Origin: Micropterix aruncella
Lineage: Eukaryota > Arthropoda > Insecta > Lepidoptera > Micropterigidae
Length of the DNA: 64,000 bases
Reading direction: 5' to 3'
NCBI GenBank assembly: GCA_944548615.1
Contig: OX155961.1
Location: 10,996,673 to 11,060,672 of the forward strand
Positions 32,357-46,152 of this stretch are shown one piece after another. Below the pieces are notes generated by a model. That model was not told the DNA's origin, did not search any database, and worked only from the letters and a program-made list of their open reading frames with translations. The first letter of the stretch is position 1; the number at the start of each line of letters is the position of its first letter. The position numbers and the translations under genes are program-made.

Positions 32357-34862
32357 TGTAATGATCTGAAAATCATCACATGATCGCTTAGCAGCTCTAA
32401 GCTAACCGAAAATAGATTAATCGAATTTAAAATTAAATTGTACTTGAAAAAGATCATAGTGACATCTAGCGATTTAATTAGGAACTAAAAACTGACAGAT
32501 GAAAGAAGGGCCGTTGCTAAACTATAGAGCGCAGTGCCAGAGTCACATAAATAAAAGGGTTTGAGTAGTTTTTGAGAGTTAAGGACATTATTAGGGGTTT
32601 AAATATAGACAATCAGGAATATTTGGCAAGAAATTAGCATATTTTGAGATTTTTACGAAAAATCGACGTAAATATCAATAATTGACAAATAGACAATAGA
32701 AGCATGTTTATGGTCTTAAAAAAGTCGACCGATTGGTTTTTCAAAGAAATATAAAAAGGGGTTCTTTAAATAGTAGGAATTATGGGAGAATTAATAGCAA
32801 TATTGATAAAGTCATTTGAAGAACATTTAATTTATTATTAAGAGAAATTGGAAAACATAATCGACATCGATGGAAGAAAGCCGAATCGATGATGTCCAAA
32901 GAATTTTTCACCAAATAATTGCCAGTCAAAATAAAATTTAATAGTTAAAATGAGGAAATTTAGAAACACTTAATTAAAATAGAGGAATTACTAGATAAAA
33001 ATACTATCAATAAATAAAATTGAAATAAAATAGTTATATTATTTCGCTTTCAAATGTGAAAGCGGAAACGACGCGAAAGAAAGGCGGCAAAGTCAGGTCA
33101 AAATATGAAGATTTCCCGCCGAATATGAAACATCAATTTCTCATAATACGTAAAATAAATACTTAAAATCATTTGTAGAATTAGAAGCACGAATTATCGT
33201 TAAGAAATTCGTTGTTAGCAATGTGGCAGAGCGTTATTTAACGAAAAAATAGATAAATCAGATCGTTTTATGATTGATTAGTCAATAGTTGTGGGTTAAA
33301 TTATCAAAAAAAGGTCACATCGATAAGGGTGTTATAAAAGGGATGGACGTGTTGCTTCCGGCATCCATTAAGAAATTTTAGTTGCACGCTCTAAAGCTGC
33401 GAAAGTTTGGGAAAGAAAAGTATATTTTGGTGCTCAGATGTAAGAATAAACAGTTTAAAATAAGGGCACTGAGATGCTGTGAAGCATTTTAGTGCCCAGT
33501 TCATTTAAATTCGTATAAAGTGTGCAGATCGTACATCACAGAAACGCTTTATCGCAATCGCCATTGATGCGCTTTTTACAAGGACACTAAAAAACGAACA
33601 AATAATAGAAATCCAGTGCTAAAAATGTGAATCGAGAGAGCTACGCGGGTTGGCATGTAAAAAAATCCAACATTTCATATAAAATAGAAGTACGAGATTT
33701 CGTCGGGGGCAATACGAAAATTATATCCAAGATGGCGAACGAATCAAACTGAAACGTCAGATTGAGATCACAACATTGCGAACGTCCTTCGGAGGTGTAT
33801 AAATTAGCGTCGAAATAAGGGAAAAACATTGATGAGAATGCAGTAACGGCTTGAAAATTGCAGTACGATAGCGAAGCGGTTGAGGTTTCTAAAGAGACAT
33901 TCTTCTTGGTGATGGCAGATTTCTAGGAAGGCGACGCGCATCGAAGAAATTGACATTAGTTATAAGTGCATAATGTGAATGCAGCTGTAAATACGGGAAG
34001 TATAGCCGAGAGTCATTGTCGGCAAAGATGTACTAAAAATATGTAAGTTTTATTTGCCGAAGCTGGCGTTATTTAATTATTTGGGCCGAAGCTAGCAACC
34101 GATATTGTCATTGTTGTATATTTTTTGGGGTTATAAATATTCGAGTTTTGTGGGTTTGTTGAAATTATTAGAATGTTAAGTAGTTGTAACGTAAATGCGT
34201 GATTTCTACATATTTGCACGTTAACTAAAAATGAGGCATTTAACATCGATTGGTATGAATAGTCGTTGATAGTTCTACGAGGTAAACCTCTAGTCAGACT
34301 ATTATTTAATTTGGAAGAGAGTTAGCCTTTGCTAACTCCGTTGATTCAGACACCAGCCATTATATAATGTGCTTTGAATTTGGAAACTAGTTAAGGAAAC
34401 ATTCGAATTATACTGAATGTTAGAATAAAATTAAAGATAAGGAAAATTGTAGATTATATTAAGGTTTTTTTGTTTTGACTGATCGATGGGGTTTCAAAGA
34501 TAACGGGGAGGGAATAGTATTAATAGAAATAATAGAACGAAAACCATATGGACAGTCAGTGGACTGAATGGTAACCAGGTCGTAGTTTATATCGGGCATT
34601 AGCGACTGCGGTCATTTAAATTCATTATATCACTGGAACGCCATCGACTAGTTAACAGTGTGTTAGTTTATAAGTAATTTTATTGTTGTATGTAAACATT
34701 ACGATTCATGTTTCAATATAAATTGACATTGAACACATTTAAATAAATAAAGCACCAGAATCCAATTATCGAATTTTGGTGCATCGTATTAAACACATGC
34801 CATTCGTATTAATATTATTATTTACTAACAATCGATCGAAAATATTATGGTATCCAATTATA
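32357..34862 (+). repeat. LTR 1 (about 2.5 kb)
   Basis: Starts TGTAATGATCTGAAAATCAT and is taken to end at CCAATTATA, just before the primer-binding-like site; TGTAAT/ATTATA are imperfect inverted ends. It contains TATAAAAG at 33333-33340, a hairpin GGGCACT...AGTGCCC at 33464-33497, and AATAAATAAAG at 34742-34752 as likely poly(A) signal. U3 is therefore about 1 kb and the transcribed LTR part about 1.4 kb. The 62-codon minus ORF at 33641-33829 is not considered real. Confidence 0.75.
33333..33340 (+). promoter_or_regulatory. TATA box of LTR 1
   Basis: TATAAAAG, the only canonical TATA box in the LTR. Transcription would start about 25-30 bases downstream, near GGCATCCATTAAG. Identical boxes occur at 40305 and 47277. 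Confidence 0.5.
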
Positions 34863-35510
34863 ATGGCACCCAACTGGTGGGGCCTATAGAAAAAATCAAC
34901 TCTTTACATATGCCGTCCCAACGTGTGGGGCCTTGATAGATTCTAAATAAAATAAATAGTAAATTATTTTCGATCGATCGTAATTTGGGCATTTAATAAA
35001 TAAAAAAATATAGAAACATGAATCGTGTAATATAACTGTATATTTAGCATTGCGAATTGTTGATATATTGTATATGTGTGTTGTTTTCTAGAAATCTGCC
35101 TATATACATAATTTAACGTTTATTGTACATTATGTACACATGTTGACTGCATTCGTCGTAATTAAAACAACGATTAAAATAGTATCTCGGGAATAAAAAT
35201 AGTTTAAAATAAAAATAAACAAAGCTGATTGGTAATTAATTTTATTAAGAATTAGGTTGAAAATAAAATAAATTTAAAAAAAAATGTAATTAGGACGCCG
35301 CGGATAATAACCTTTGGCACGATAGCAATCGTCAACCTTTTGCTTTGAATAAAATATAATAAATTAAATTCGTTTAATTAAAAATAAAATAAATTGAATT
35401 AGTTTTGAATCAAAATAAAAATAAATAAAATAAATTAATTAAATTTATTTAAATTAAAATAAAATAAATTAAATACGACAAATAAATTAAGAATAGACAT
35501 AGATATCATA

Positions 35511-35636
35511 ATGTCTCAAACAGCTTCGTCATCAAAAAAAACGAAGGCTGGAGAGAGATATATCTCGAATAAAATACGAATAGAGAACTCGATGGCTGGG
35601 AGGGGGTCGTCGGTTTGCATTTTAATAATACCCTAA
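35511..35636 (+). pseudogene. gag-like short ORF start of LTR element
   Basis: ATG at 35511 in AT-rich leader opens MSQTASSSKKTKAGERYISN and 21 more codons to a stop at 35636. Lys/Ser-rich. It overlaps the protease ORF in another frame, suggesting that the gag body was deleted and the frame lost. The same ORF is at 42483-42608. Confidence 0.4.
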
Positions 35637-35929
35637 ATAGTAATGATATGGATCAGAGACCTTATATTTATGTAAGGTTAAATAATTTTAAATTAAAAGC
35701 ATTAATAGATACAGGTTCTTCTGTTAATATAATAGGGAGAAAATATATAACATTATTTCAGGGTTGTGCGTTTGATAACAAATGCAATAATATACAATTG
35801 ATGTCGGCGGATGGTACGATACAGAATATTATAGGAGAATTGGATATAGATACCAAATATGAGGACGTTTGCCGACGTTTAAAATACATACTTAATAAAT
35901 ACATACTTAAAATACATACTTATATATAA
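35615..35929 (+). pseudogene. Retropepsin-like ORF of LTR element, unit 1
   Basis: 104 codons. IYVRLNNFKLKALIDTGSSV at residues 18-37 contains the DTGS catalytic motif of retroviral-type aspartic proteases, followed by NIIGRKYI; LMSADGTIQNIIGELDID fits the next beta strands. The family ILG/helix end is replaced by a repetitive YILNKYILKIHTYI tail. No RT follows. It starts at TTG, not ATG, and would need frameshift or fusion to gag. This is a relic, consistent with a Ty3/gypsy-like origin. Confidence 0.7.
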
Positions 35930-38628
35930 AATCGGAAGGTAAAGCCATAGGGCGATGCCACATAAAAGATATGGTAAAAAATAGTAAGGGGTGATTAAAG
36001 AACATTACGATTTTATCGGTTGAGTGATTAGTTGTAGAAGCTCAATAAATTATTGGGAGTATTAAAAAACTCACGGTTTTGTTGATGGTATGTTTTGTGG
36101 TTGTCATAGCATTATAATATTATTATATTGGCTGTCATGGCGGTTATTATTATTTTATTGAGAGAATGACCGGCAGATTATTTTGAATATCAGAGTTATT
36201 GATTGTAGCGGGGTGTGTGTTCTTGTATATGTATTGTAGTATTATTATACCAACATAATAAATATTTTAACACGATATATCAAACATTAGATTTCATCAT
36301 TTTTCAAGTTATAAATTACATTACAGATAATATCATTTTCCTGTTCCTTACTAGTAATAGATACCATCCTATCCATCATCCTATCACCATTCCTATCCTA
36401 CCATTCTATCATACACTACCTATCCTATCACATTCCTTATTTCTATTCCATTACCAAAGTCTTAATAGCAACAAATCATTAATGCCATACACCAAAAGCA
36501 GTATACAATAAATCAGAAATATTTTAATTACAATACATATTAGCTTACACATTTAGTTGAGCATTATAGTTTTAATTTTTATCACATTAGAATCACACAT
36601 TATTGCATATATATATATATAGCATACAGTTACATTTACTAAACATATTATCCATTTGATACTTATATGTATGAGAGAATGCACCTCGTGAAATCGTTGA
36701 GTTGTAAAATATTGTTAATAAGCTGACAGTTTTTTCATTTGGGTATCTAGTGGAGTGATATTGTTTTGCAAAATTGGGAAAAGAGTTATAACAAGGAGAG
36801 CGTTGTGTTGTTTGAATCTCTTCGTTTTAAGCAACAAGTATTCCTTCCTATCCTATCCTATCTTATCCTAAATCCTATCCTAATCACCTACAACTTGTTG
36901 TCCAATCATTCCTACCTAAAGCGAAGAAATACAAGCGAACACGTTTAGGAATCTCATTAATGTAATAAGTTTTTTTGTTTGTTTGAACTAAAATGGCAAA
37001 GCAGTATCGGGATACGATTATTATATTAGAGAGAAGATTCCAAAGTATTATTAGTAAAGTCGATGGATTATTGTTATTGATAAAGTTGGTTGATCGTTAT
37101 ATTATTGAGACTGTATAGGGCCAGATTAGAATCATTATTATAATTATTATAAAATATATTTTTGGAATTGAGTTATAGTGCTATATAGAAAGCGACTATA
37201 AGATGAATGGAGAGTCATATTAATATTGGTATTTAGTATAGAATGTTTGGTGGTATTGTCGACGTCTCGCTATTTTAGAGCGGGATGAAGAAATTAGAAT
37301 CGAAAAATAGCGCTAATTTTTAGAGCGACTATAATATTTATGGGAATTTTTATCTGAAGTGGGCGGTCTTCGGAGTTGGAGCCACTGCTCGGGTCCATGT
37401 TTTGTTTTGTATTTGGTAACTTGCGAGGGAGTATATATGGAGGTCTCGGCAAGGTTGAGGTCGCACCTCAACGCGTGACCCTGATCAGGTCTACGCTTTT
37501 GGACGAGTTGACACCCAGAGTCGGATATGGTCTAGATTCGACAGGGAGGAGCTCAGATACCCAATGGGATTATTATTATTACGGTGGCATTATGGTTACA
37601 TGCACCAAGGGGGTTATTATGGGGTTGCGAAATTAGAATAGGCCGGATATTGATTTAGTTTATGTTATGAAGGAGATAAATAGTAGCGATCCAGGAGGGT
37701 GAGAGAAGGAGGACGAAAAATACATTTGTTAATTAGTAAACCAACATAAGTTGTGATGAAGGAGGGGATTGATTTGGTATGAAAGATAGGATGAAAGGAA
37801 CCAAGTGAAAGGAAGAAGTAAGTAAGGGGTGTAAGGATAAATTCAGTTTCCAAATTCTGAAATAACGAATGAGAGTTAGAAACCATTTACAGTGTACGTT
37901 AAAATCACAAACAATAGACTAGTGAAGAACCTATTAACAATCGTCAGGTTATCTAACTTGAGATTGTGTCTAAGTAAATAGCAGAAGGACAAGCCCAGCG
38001 TGAAATAGCATACTATATTAAATAAAAAACTTACTATGCGACTGGTTGGGACAATGTCACGATTTTTTTTTTAAATCTAGAACATTAAGGGACGACCAGA
38101 GCCTGTTCAAGTGCATTGTTCTGACTTAGGCATATTCAAACTATTTTTTTTTGAAGAGTTAGACAGTTAAAATGTTCACCATCGAGGACTCGGGTTAAAT
38201 CCTAATTGAGCGGAGTGGGTGAACGGAGAATAAATAGACGGAATCAATTTAAATTTTGCAACGGAGAGAAATATTATAACTATTATATTAATGTATTGAG
38301 AGTATTTATAGATTGGTCGATAGAACAGAATAAGTAGGTGGAGACATGGTCGAGGACTCGGGTTTATTTCCTAATTGAGCGGACGCATGTTGAAGCGAAA
38401 GAGAGGAGGAGAAGTTGGAATATATTATATAAATTTTAAAATTTGCAACAGGAGTGTTTGGAATCTTCATTATTATTATTATTATAGGTATCATATTATT
38501 GAGGTGAGATATAGAGGAGAAAGTGAGAAATTATATTAAAAGTATTATCATTAAAAGATCTGGGTTAGGAGATTGGTATTATATGGAAACAAGATAGAAA
38601 TTATAGACTTGAAGAGGGAAGGCAAGCC

Positions 38629-39180
38629 ACAAAACATATCGTAAGGGTACGAGAATTAAAAGTAAAATATTATCATAACATTATAGTACAAAACATATCG
38701 TAAAGGTACGTGAATTAAACGTAAACTTATTTTCATTGACATTATAGTACAAAACATATCGTAAAGGTACGTGAATTAAACGTAAAATATTATCATTGAC
38801 ATTATAGCACAAAACATATCGTAAGGGTACGTGAATTAAAAGTAAAATATTATCATAACATTATAGTACAAAACATATCGTAAAGGTACGTGAATTAAAC
38901 GTAAACTTATTTTCATTGACATTATAGTACAAAACTTATCGTAAAGGTACGTGAATTAAAAGTAAAATATTATCATAACATTATAGTACAAAACATATCG
39001 TAAAGGTACGTGAATTAAACGTAAACTTATTTTCATTGACATTATAGTACAAAACATATCGTAAAGGTACGTGAATTAAACGTAAAATATTATCATTGAC
39101 ATTATAGTACAAAACATATCGTAAAGGTACGTGAATTAAACGTAAAATATTATCATTGACATTATAGTACAAACATATCG
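38629..39180 (+). repeat. 60-bp minisatellite, 9 copies, unit 1
   Basis: Period 58-61 bp; each repeat opens ACAAAACATATCGTAAAGGT and ends with CATTATAGT. Three subtypes alternate (AAATATTATCATAAC, AAACTTATTTTCATTGAC, AAATATTATCATTGAC). It ends 150 bp before the next LTR. The minus-strand ORF with YYNVNDN repeats at 38981-39172 is a by-product of the period. Confidence 0.88.
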
Positions 39181-39328
39181 TAGGAGTTACATAGTTATTT
39201 CTATAAAATTATTAACATTAATATTATATTACAAACATCATGAATAAGCGGTTGGAGATTAAACAGATAACACGAAAGATATGTGATATGATTGCTTGAG
39301 GGCAAGCAGAGATTTTGGGAGGGGGTAT

Positions 39329-41834
39329 TGTAATGATCTGAAAATCATCACATGATCGCTTAGCAGCTCTAAGCTAACCGAAAATAGATTAATCGAATTT
39401 AAAATTAAATTGTACTTGAAAAAGATCATAGTGACATCTAGCGATTTAATTAGGAACTAAAAACTGACAGATGAAAGAAGGGCCGTTGCTAAACTATAGA
39501 GCGCAGTGCCAGAGTCACATAAATAAAAGGGTTTGAGTAGTTTTTGAGAGTTAAGGACATTATTAGGGGTTTAAATATAGACAATCAGGAATATTTGGCA
39601 AGAAATTAGCATATTTTGAGATTTTTACGAAAAATCGACGTAAATATCAATAATTGACAAATAGACAATAGAAGCATGTTTATGGTCTTAAAAAAGTCGA
39701 CCGATTGGTTTTTCAAAGAAATATAAAAAGGGGTTCTTTAAATAGTAGGAATTATGGGAGAATTAATAGCAATATTGATAAAGTCATTTGAAGAACATTT
39801 AATTTATTATTAAGAGAAATTGGAAAACATAATCGACATCGATGGAAGAAAGCCGAATCGATGATGTCCAAAGAATTTTTCACCAAATAATTGCCAGTCA
39901 AAATAAAATTTAATAGTTAAAATGAGGAAATTTAGAAACACTTAATTAAAATAGAGGAATTACTAGATAAAAATACTATCAATAAATAAAATTGAAATAA
40001 AATAGTTATATTATTTCGCTTTCAAATGTGAAAGCGGAAACGACGCGAAAGAAAGGCGGCAAAGTCAGGTCAAAATATGAAGATTTCCCGCCGAATATGA
40101 AACATCAATTTCTCATAATACGTAAAATAAATACTTAAAATCATTTGTAGAATTAGAAGCACGAATTATCGTTAAGAAATTCGTTGTTAGCAATGTGGCA
40201 GAGCGTTATTTAACGAAAAAATAGATAAATCAGATCGTTTTATGATTGATTAGTCAATAGTTGTGGGTTAAATTATCAAAAAAAGGTCACATCGATAAGG
40301 GTGTTATAAAAGGGATGGACGTGTTGCTTCCGGCATCCATTAAGAAATTTTAGTTGCACGCTCTAAAGCTGCGAAAGTTTGGGAAAGAAAAGTATATTTT
40401 GGTGCTCAGATGTAAGAATAAACAGTTTAAAATAAGGGCACTGAGATGCTGTGAAGCATTTTAGTGCCCAGTTCATTTAAATTCGTATAAAGTGTGCAGA
40501 TCGTACATCACAGAAACGCTTTATCGCAATCGCCATTGATGCGCTTTTTACAAGGACACTAAAAAACGAACAAATAATAGAAATCCAGTGCTAAAAATGT
40601 GAATCGAGAGAGCTACGCGGGTTGGCATGTAAAAAAATCCAACATTTCATATAAAATAGAAGTACGAGATTTCGTCGGGGGCAATACGAAAATTATATCC
40701 AAGATGGCGAACGAATCAAACTGAAACGTCAGATTGAGATCACAACATTGCGAACGTCCTTCGGAGGTGTATAAATTAGCGTCGAAATAAGGGAAAAACA
40801 TTGATGAGAATGCAGTAACGGCTTGAAAATTGCAGTACGATAGCGAAGCGGTTGAGGTTTCTAAAGAGACATTCTTCTTGGTGATGGCAGATTTCTAGGA
40901 AGGCGACGCGCATCGAAGAAATTGACATTAGTTATAAGTGCATAATGTGAATGCAGCTGTAAATACGGGAAGTATAGCCGAGAGTCATTGTCGGCAAAGA
41001 TGTACTAAAAATATGTAAGTTTTATTTGCCGAAGCTGGCGTTATTTAATTATTTGGGCCGAAGCTAGCAACCGATATTGTCATTGTTGTATATTTTTTGG
41101 GGTTATAAATATTCGAGTTTTGTGGGTTTGTTGAAATTATTAGAATGTTAAGTAGTTGTAACGTAAATGCGTGATTTCTACATATTTGCACGTTAACTAA
41201 AAATGAGGCATTTAACATCGATTGGTATGAATAGTCGTTGATAGTTCTACGAGGTAAACCTCTAGTCAGACTATTATTTAATTTGGAAGAGAGTTAGCCT
41301 TTGCTAACTCCGTTGATTCAGACACCAGCCATTATATAATGTGCTTTGAATTTGGAAACTAGTTAAGGAAACATTCGAATTATACTGAATGTTAGAATAA
41401 AATTAAAGATAAGGAAAATTGTAGATTATATTAAGGTTTTTTTGTTTTGACTGATCGATGGGGTTTCAAAGATAACGGGGAGGGAATAGTATTAATAGAA
41501 ATAATAGAACGAAAACCATATGGACAGTCAGTGGACTGAATGGTAACCAGGTCGTAGTTTATATCGGGCATTAGCGACTGCGGTCATTTAAATTCATTAT
41601 ATCACTGGAACGCCATCGACTAGTTAACAGTGTGTTAGTTTATAAGTAATTTTATTGTTGTATGTAAACATTACGATTCATGTTTCAATATAAATTGACA
41701 TTGAACACATTTAAATAAATAAAGCACCAGAATCCAATTATCGAATTTTGGTGCATCGTATTAAACACATGCCATTCGTATTAATATTATTATTTACTAA
41801 CAATCGATCGAAAATATTATGGTATCCAATTATA
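39329..41834 (+). repeat. LTR 2 of the array
   Basis: Direct repeat of 32357-34862, identical in every line compared. It serves as 3' LTR of unit 1 and 5' LTR of unit 2. The purine-rich tract ending GGGAGGGGGTAT precedes it; the primer-binding-like site follows at 41836. Confidence 0.85.
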
Positions 41835-42586
41835 ATGGCACCCAACTGGTGGGGCCTATAGAAAAAATCAACTCTTTACATATGCCGTCCCAACGTGTGG
41901 GGCCTTGATAGATTCTAAATAAAATAAATAGTAAATTATTTTCGATCGATCGTAATTTGGGCATTTAATAAATAAAAAAATATAGAAACATGAATCGTGT
42001 AATATAACTGTATATTTAGCATTGCGAATTGTTGATATATTGTATATGTGTGTTGTTTTCTAGAAATCTGCCTATATACATAATTTAACGTTTATTGTAC
42101 ATTATGTACACATGTTGACTGCATTCGTCGTAATTAAAACAACGATTAAAATAGTATCTCGGGAATAAAAATAGTTTAAAATAAAAATAAACAAAGCTGA
42201 TTGGTAATTAATTTTATTAAGAATTAGGTTGAAAATAAAATAAATTTAAAAAAAAATGTAATTAGGACGCCGCGGATAATAACCTTTGGCACGATAGCAA
42301 TCGTCAACCTTTTGCTTTGAATAAAATATAATAAATTAAATTCGTTTAATTAAAAATAAAATAAATTGAATTAGTTTTGAATCAAAATAAAAATAAATAA
42401 AATAAATTAATTAAATTTATTTAAATTAAAATAAAATAAATTAAATACGACAAATAAATTAAGAATAGACATAGATATCATAATGTCTCAAACAGCTTCG
42501 TCATCAAAAAAAACGAAGGCTGGAGAGAGATATATCTCGAATAAAATACGAATAGAGAACTCGATGGCTGGGAGGGGGTCGTCGGT

Positions 42587-42901
42587 TTGCATTTTAATAA
42601 TACCCTAAATAGTAATGATATGGATCAGAGACCTTATATTTATGTAAGGTTAAATAATTTTAAATTAAAAGCATTAATAGATACAGGTTCTTCTGTTAAT
42701 ATAATAGGGAGAAAATATATAACATTATTTCAGGGTTGTGCGTTTGATAACAAATGCAATAATATACAATTGATGTCGGCGGATGGTACGATACAGAATA
42801 TTATAGGAGAATTGGATATAGATACCAAATATGAGGACGTTTGCCGACGTTTAAAATACATACTTAATAAATACATACTTAAAATACATACTTATATATA
42901 A
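42587..42901 (+). pseudogene. Retropepsin-like ORF of LTR element, unit 2
   Basis: Identical 104-codon ORF to 35615-35929, including the DTGS motif. The identity means the two units separated very recently or are an assembly duplicate. Confidence 0.7.
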
Positions 42902-45600
42902 AATCGGAAGGTAAAGCCATAGGGCGATGCCACATAAAAGATATGGTAAAAAATAGTAAGGGGTGATTAAAGAACATTACGATTTTATCGGTTGAGTGAT
43001 TAGTTGTAGAAGCTCAATAAATTATTGGGAGTATTAAAAAACTCACGGTTTTGTTGATGGTATGTTTTGTGGTTGTCATAGCATTATAATATTATTATAT
43101 TGGCTGTCATGGCGGTTATTATTATTTTATTGAGAGAATGACCGGCAGATTATTTTGAATATCAGAGTTATTGATTGTAGCGGGGTGTGTGTTCTTGTAT
43201 ATGTATTGTAGTATTATTATACCAACATAATAAATATTTTAACACGATATATCAAACATTAGATTTCATCATTTTTCAAGTTATAAATTACATTACAGAT
43301 AATATCATTTTCCTGTTCCTTACTAGTAATAGATACCATCCTATCCATCATCCTATCACCATTCCTATCCTACCATTCTATCATACACTACCTATCCTAT
43401 CACATTCCTTATTTCTATTCCATTACCAAAGTCTTAATAGCAACAAATCATTAATGCCATACACCAAAAGCAGTATACAATAAATCAGAAATATTTTAAT
43501 TACAATACATATTAGCTTACACATTTAGTTGAGCATTATAGTTTTAATTTTTATCACATTAGAATCACACATTATTGCATATATATATATATAGCATACA
43601 GTTACATTTACTAAACATATTATCCATTTGATACTTATATGTATGAGAGAATGCACCTCGTGAAATCGTTGAGTTGTAAAATATTGTTAATAAGCTGACA
43701 GTTTTTTCATTTGGGTATCTAGTGGAGTGATATTGTTTTGCAAAATTGGGAAAAGAGTTATAACAAGGAGAGCGTTGTGTTGTTTGAATCTCTTCGTTTT
43801 AAGCAACAAGTATTCCTTCCTATCCTATCCTATCTTATCCTAAATCCTATCCTAATCACCTACAACTTGTTGTCCAATCATTCCTACCTAAAGCGAAGAA
43901 ATACAAGCGAACACGTTTAGGAATCTCATTAATGTAATAAGTTTTTTTGTTTGTTTGAACTAAAATGGCAAAGCAGTATCGGGATACGATTATTATATTA
44001 GAGAGAAGATTCCAAAGTATTATTAGTAAAGTCGATGGATTATTGTTATTGATAAAGTTGGTTGATCGTTATATTATTGAGACTGTATAGGGCCAGATTA
44101 GAATCATTATTATAATTATTATAAAATATATTTTTGGAATTGAGTTATAGTGCTATATAGAAAGCGACTATAAGATGAATGGAGAGTCATATTAATATTG
44201 GTATTTAGTATAGAATGTTTGGTGGTATTGTCGACGTCTCGCTATTTTAGAGCGGGATGAAGAAATTAGAATCGAAAAATAGCGCTAATTTTTAGAGCGA
44301 CTATAATATTTATGGGAATTTTTATCTGAAGTGGGCGGTCTTCGGAGTTGGAGCCACTGCTCGGGTCCATGTTTTGTTTTGTATTTGGTAACTTGCGAGG
44401 GAGTATATATGGAGGTCTCGGCAAGGTTGAGGTCGCACCTCAACGCGTGACCCTGATCAGGTCTACGCTTTTGGACGAGTTGACACCCAGAGTCGGATAT
44501 GGTCTAGATTCGACAGGGAGGAGCTCAGATACCCAATGGGATTATTATTATTACGGTGGCATTATGGTTACATGCACCAAGGGGGTTATTATGGGGTTGC
44601 GAAATTAGAATAGGCCGGATATTGATTTAGTTTATGTTATGAAGGAGATAAATAGTAGCGATCCAGGAGGGTGAGAGAAGGAGGACGAAAAATACATTTG
44701 TTAATTAGTAAACCAACATAAGTTGTGATGAAGGAGGGGATTGATTTGGTATGAAAGATAGGATGAAAGGAACCAAGTGAAAGGAAGAAGTAAGTAAGGG
44801 GTGTAAGGATAAATTCAGTTTCCAAATTCTGAAATAACGAATGAGAGTTAGAAACCATTTACAGTGTACGTTAAAATCACAAACAATAGACTAGTGAAGA
44901 ACCTATTAACAATCGTCAGGTTATCTAACTTGAGATTGTGTCTAAGTAAATAGCAGAAGGACAAGCCCAGCGTGAAATAGCATACTATATTAAATAAAAA
45001 ACTTACTATGCGACTGGTTGGGACAATGTCACGATTTTTTTTTTAAATCTAGAACATTAAGGGACGACCAGAGCCTGTTCAAGTGCATTGTTCTGACTTA
45101 GGCATATTCAAACTATTTTTTTTTGAAGAGTTAGACAGTTAAAATGTTCACCATCGAGGACTCGGGTTAAATCCTAATTGAGCGGAGTGGGTGAACGGAG
45201 AATAAATAGACGGAATCAATTTAAATTTTGCAACGGAGAGAAATATTATAACTATTATATTAATGTATTGAGAGTATTTATAGATTGGTCGATAGAACAG
45301 AATAAGTAGGTGGAGACATGGTCGAGGACTCGGGTTTATTTCCTAATTGAGCGGACGCATGTTGAAGCGAAAGAGAGGAGGAGAAGTTGGAATATATTAT
45401 ATAAATTTTAAAATTTGCAACAGGAGTGTTTGGAATCTTCATTATTATTATTATTATAGGTATCATATTATTGAGGTGAGATATAGAGGAGAAAGTGAGA
45501 AATTATATTAAAAGTATTATCATTAAAAGATCTGGGTTAGGAGATTGGTATTATATGGAAACAAGATAGAAATTATAGACTTGAAGAGGGAAGGCAAGCC

Positions 45601-46152
45601 ACAAAACATATCGTAAGGGTACGAGAATTAAAAGTAAAATATTATCATAACATTATAGTACAAAACATATCGTAAAGGTACGTGAATTAAACGTAAACTT
45701 ATTTTCATTGACATTATAGTACAAAACATATCGTAAAGGTACGTGAATTAAACGTAAAATATTATCATTGACATTATAGCACAAAACATATCGTAAGGGT
45801 ACGTGAATTAAAAGTAAAATATTATCATAACATTATAGTACAAAACATATCGTAAAGGTACGTGAATTAAACGTAAACTTATTTTCATTGACATTATAGT
45901 ACAAAACTTATCGTAAAGGTACGTGAATTAAAAGTAAAATATTATCATAACATTATAGTACAAAACATATCGTAAAGGTACGTGAATTAAACGTAAACTT
46001 ATTTTCATTGACATTATAGTACAAAACATATCGTAAAGGTACGTGAATTAAACGTAAAATATTATCATTGACATTATAGTACAAAACATATCGTAAAGGT
46101 ACGTGAATTAAACGTAAAATATTATCATTGACATTATAGTACAAACATATCG
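45601..46152 (+). repeat. 60-bp minisatellite, 9 copies, unit 2
   Basis: Same repeat number and the same order of subtypes as 38629-39180. No gain or loss of copies, although minisatellites usually vary quickly. Confidence 0.88.

Larger units (their letters stand above)
34863..39328 (+). other. Internal region 1 of LTR element
   Basis: Begins with a primer-binding-like TGGCACCCAACTGGTGGGG at 34864 and, 40 bp on, a second similar motif CCGTCCCAACGTGTGGGGCC. A 41-codon gag-like start is at 35511-35636, the protease ORF at 35615-35929. From 36000 to 38600 I see no reverse transcriptase, RNase H or integrase, only AT-rich sequence with CCTATCCTATCC-type tracts (36361-36430, 36841-36890) and a duplicated CGAGGACTCGGGTT block (38181, 38351). 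A minisatellite follows, then the purine tract TTTTGGGAGGGGGTATT abutting LTR 2. Confidence 0.75.

Noticed and set aside
33641..33829. 62-codon minus-strand ORF repeated three times in the LTRs
   Set aside because: Repetition only reflects LTR copies; no motif, and it overlaps the presumed leader on the opposite strand.
36361..36890. CCTATCC-rich tracts resembling telomeric repeat
   Set aside because: Insect telomeric repeat is CCTAA/TTAGG; the tract is irregular, interstitial and inside a retroelement.
37376..37636. 86-codon plus ORF in the internal region (also 44348-44608)
   Set aside because: No recognisable domain; ends in simple Tyr-rich TAT/TAC repeats; coding status unsupported.
38981..39172. 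Minus-strand ORF with repeated YYNVNDN units (also 45953-46144)
   Set aside because: By-product of a 60-bp period divisible by three; no conserved start or neighbouring gene.
38629..39180. CRISPR-like regularly repeated array
   Set aside because: Repeats are head-to-tail without unique spacers, in a eukaryotic LTR element.
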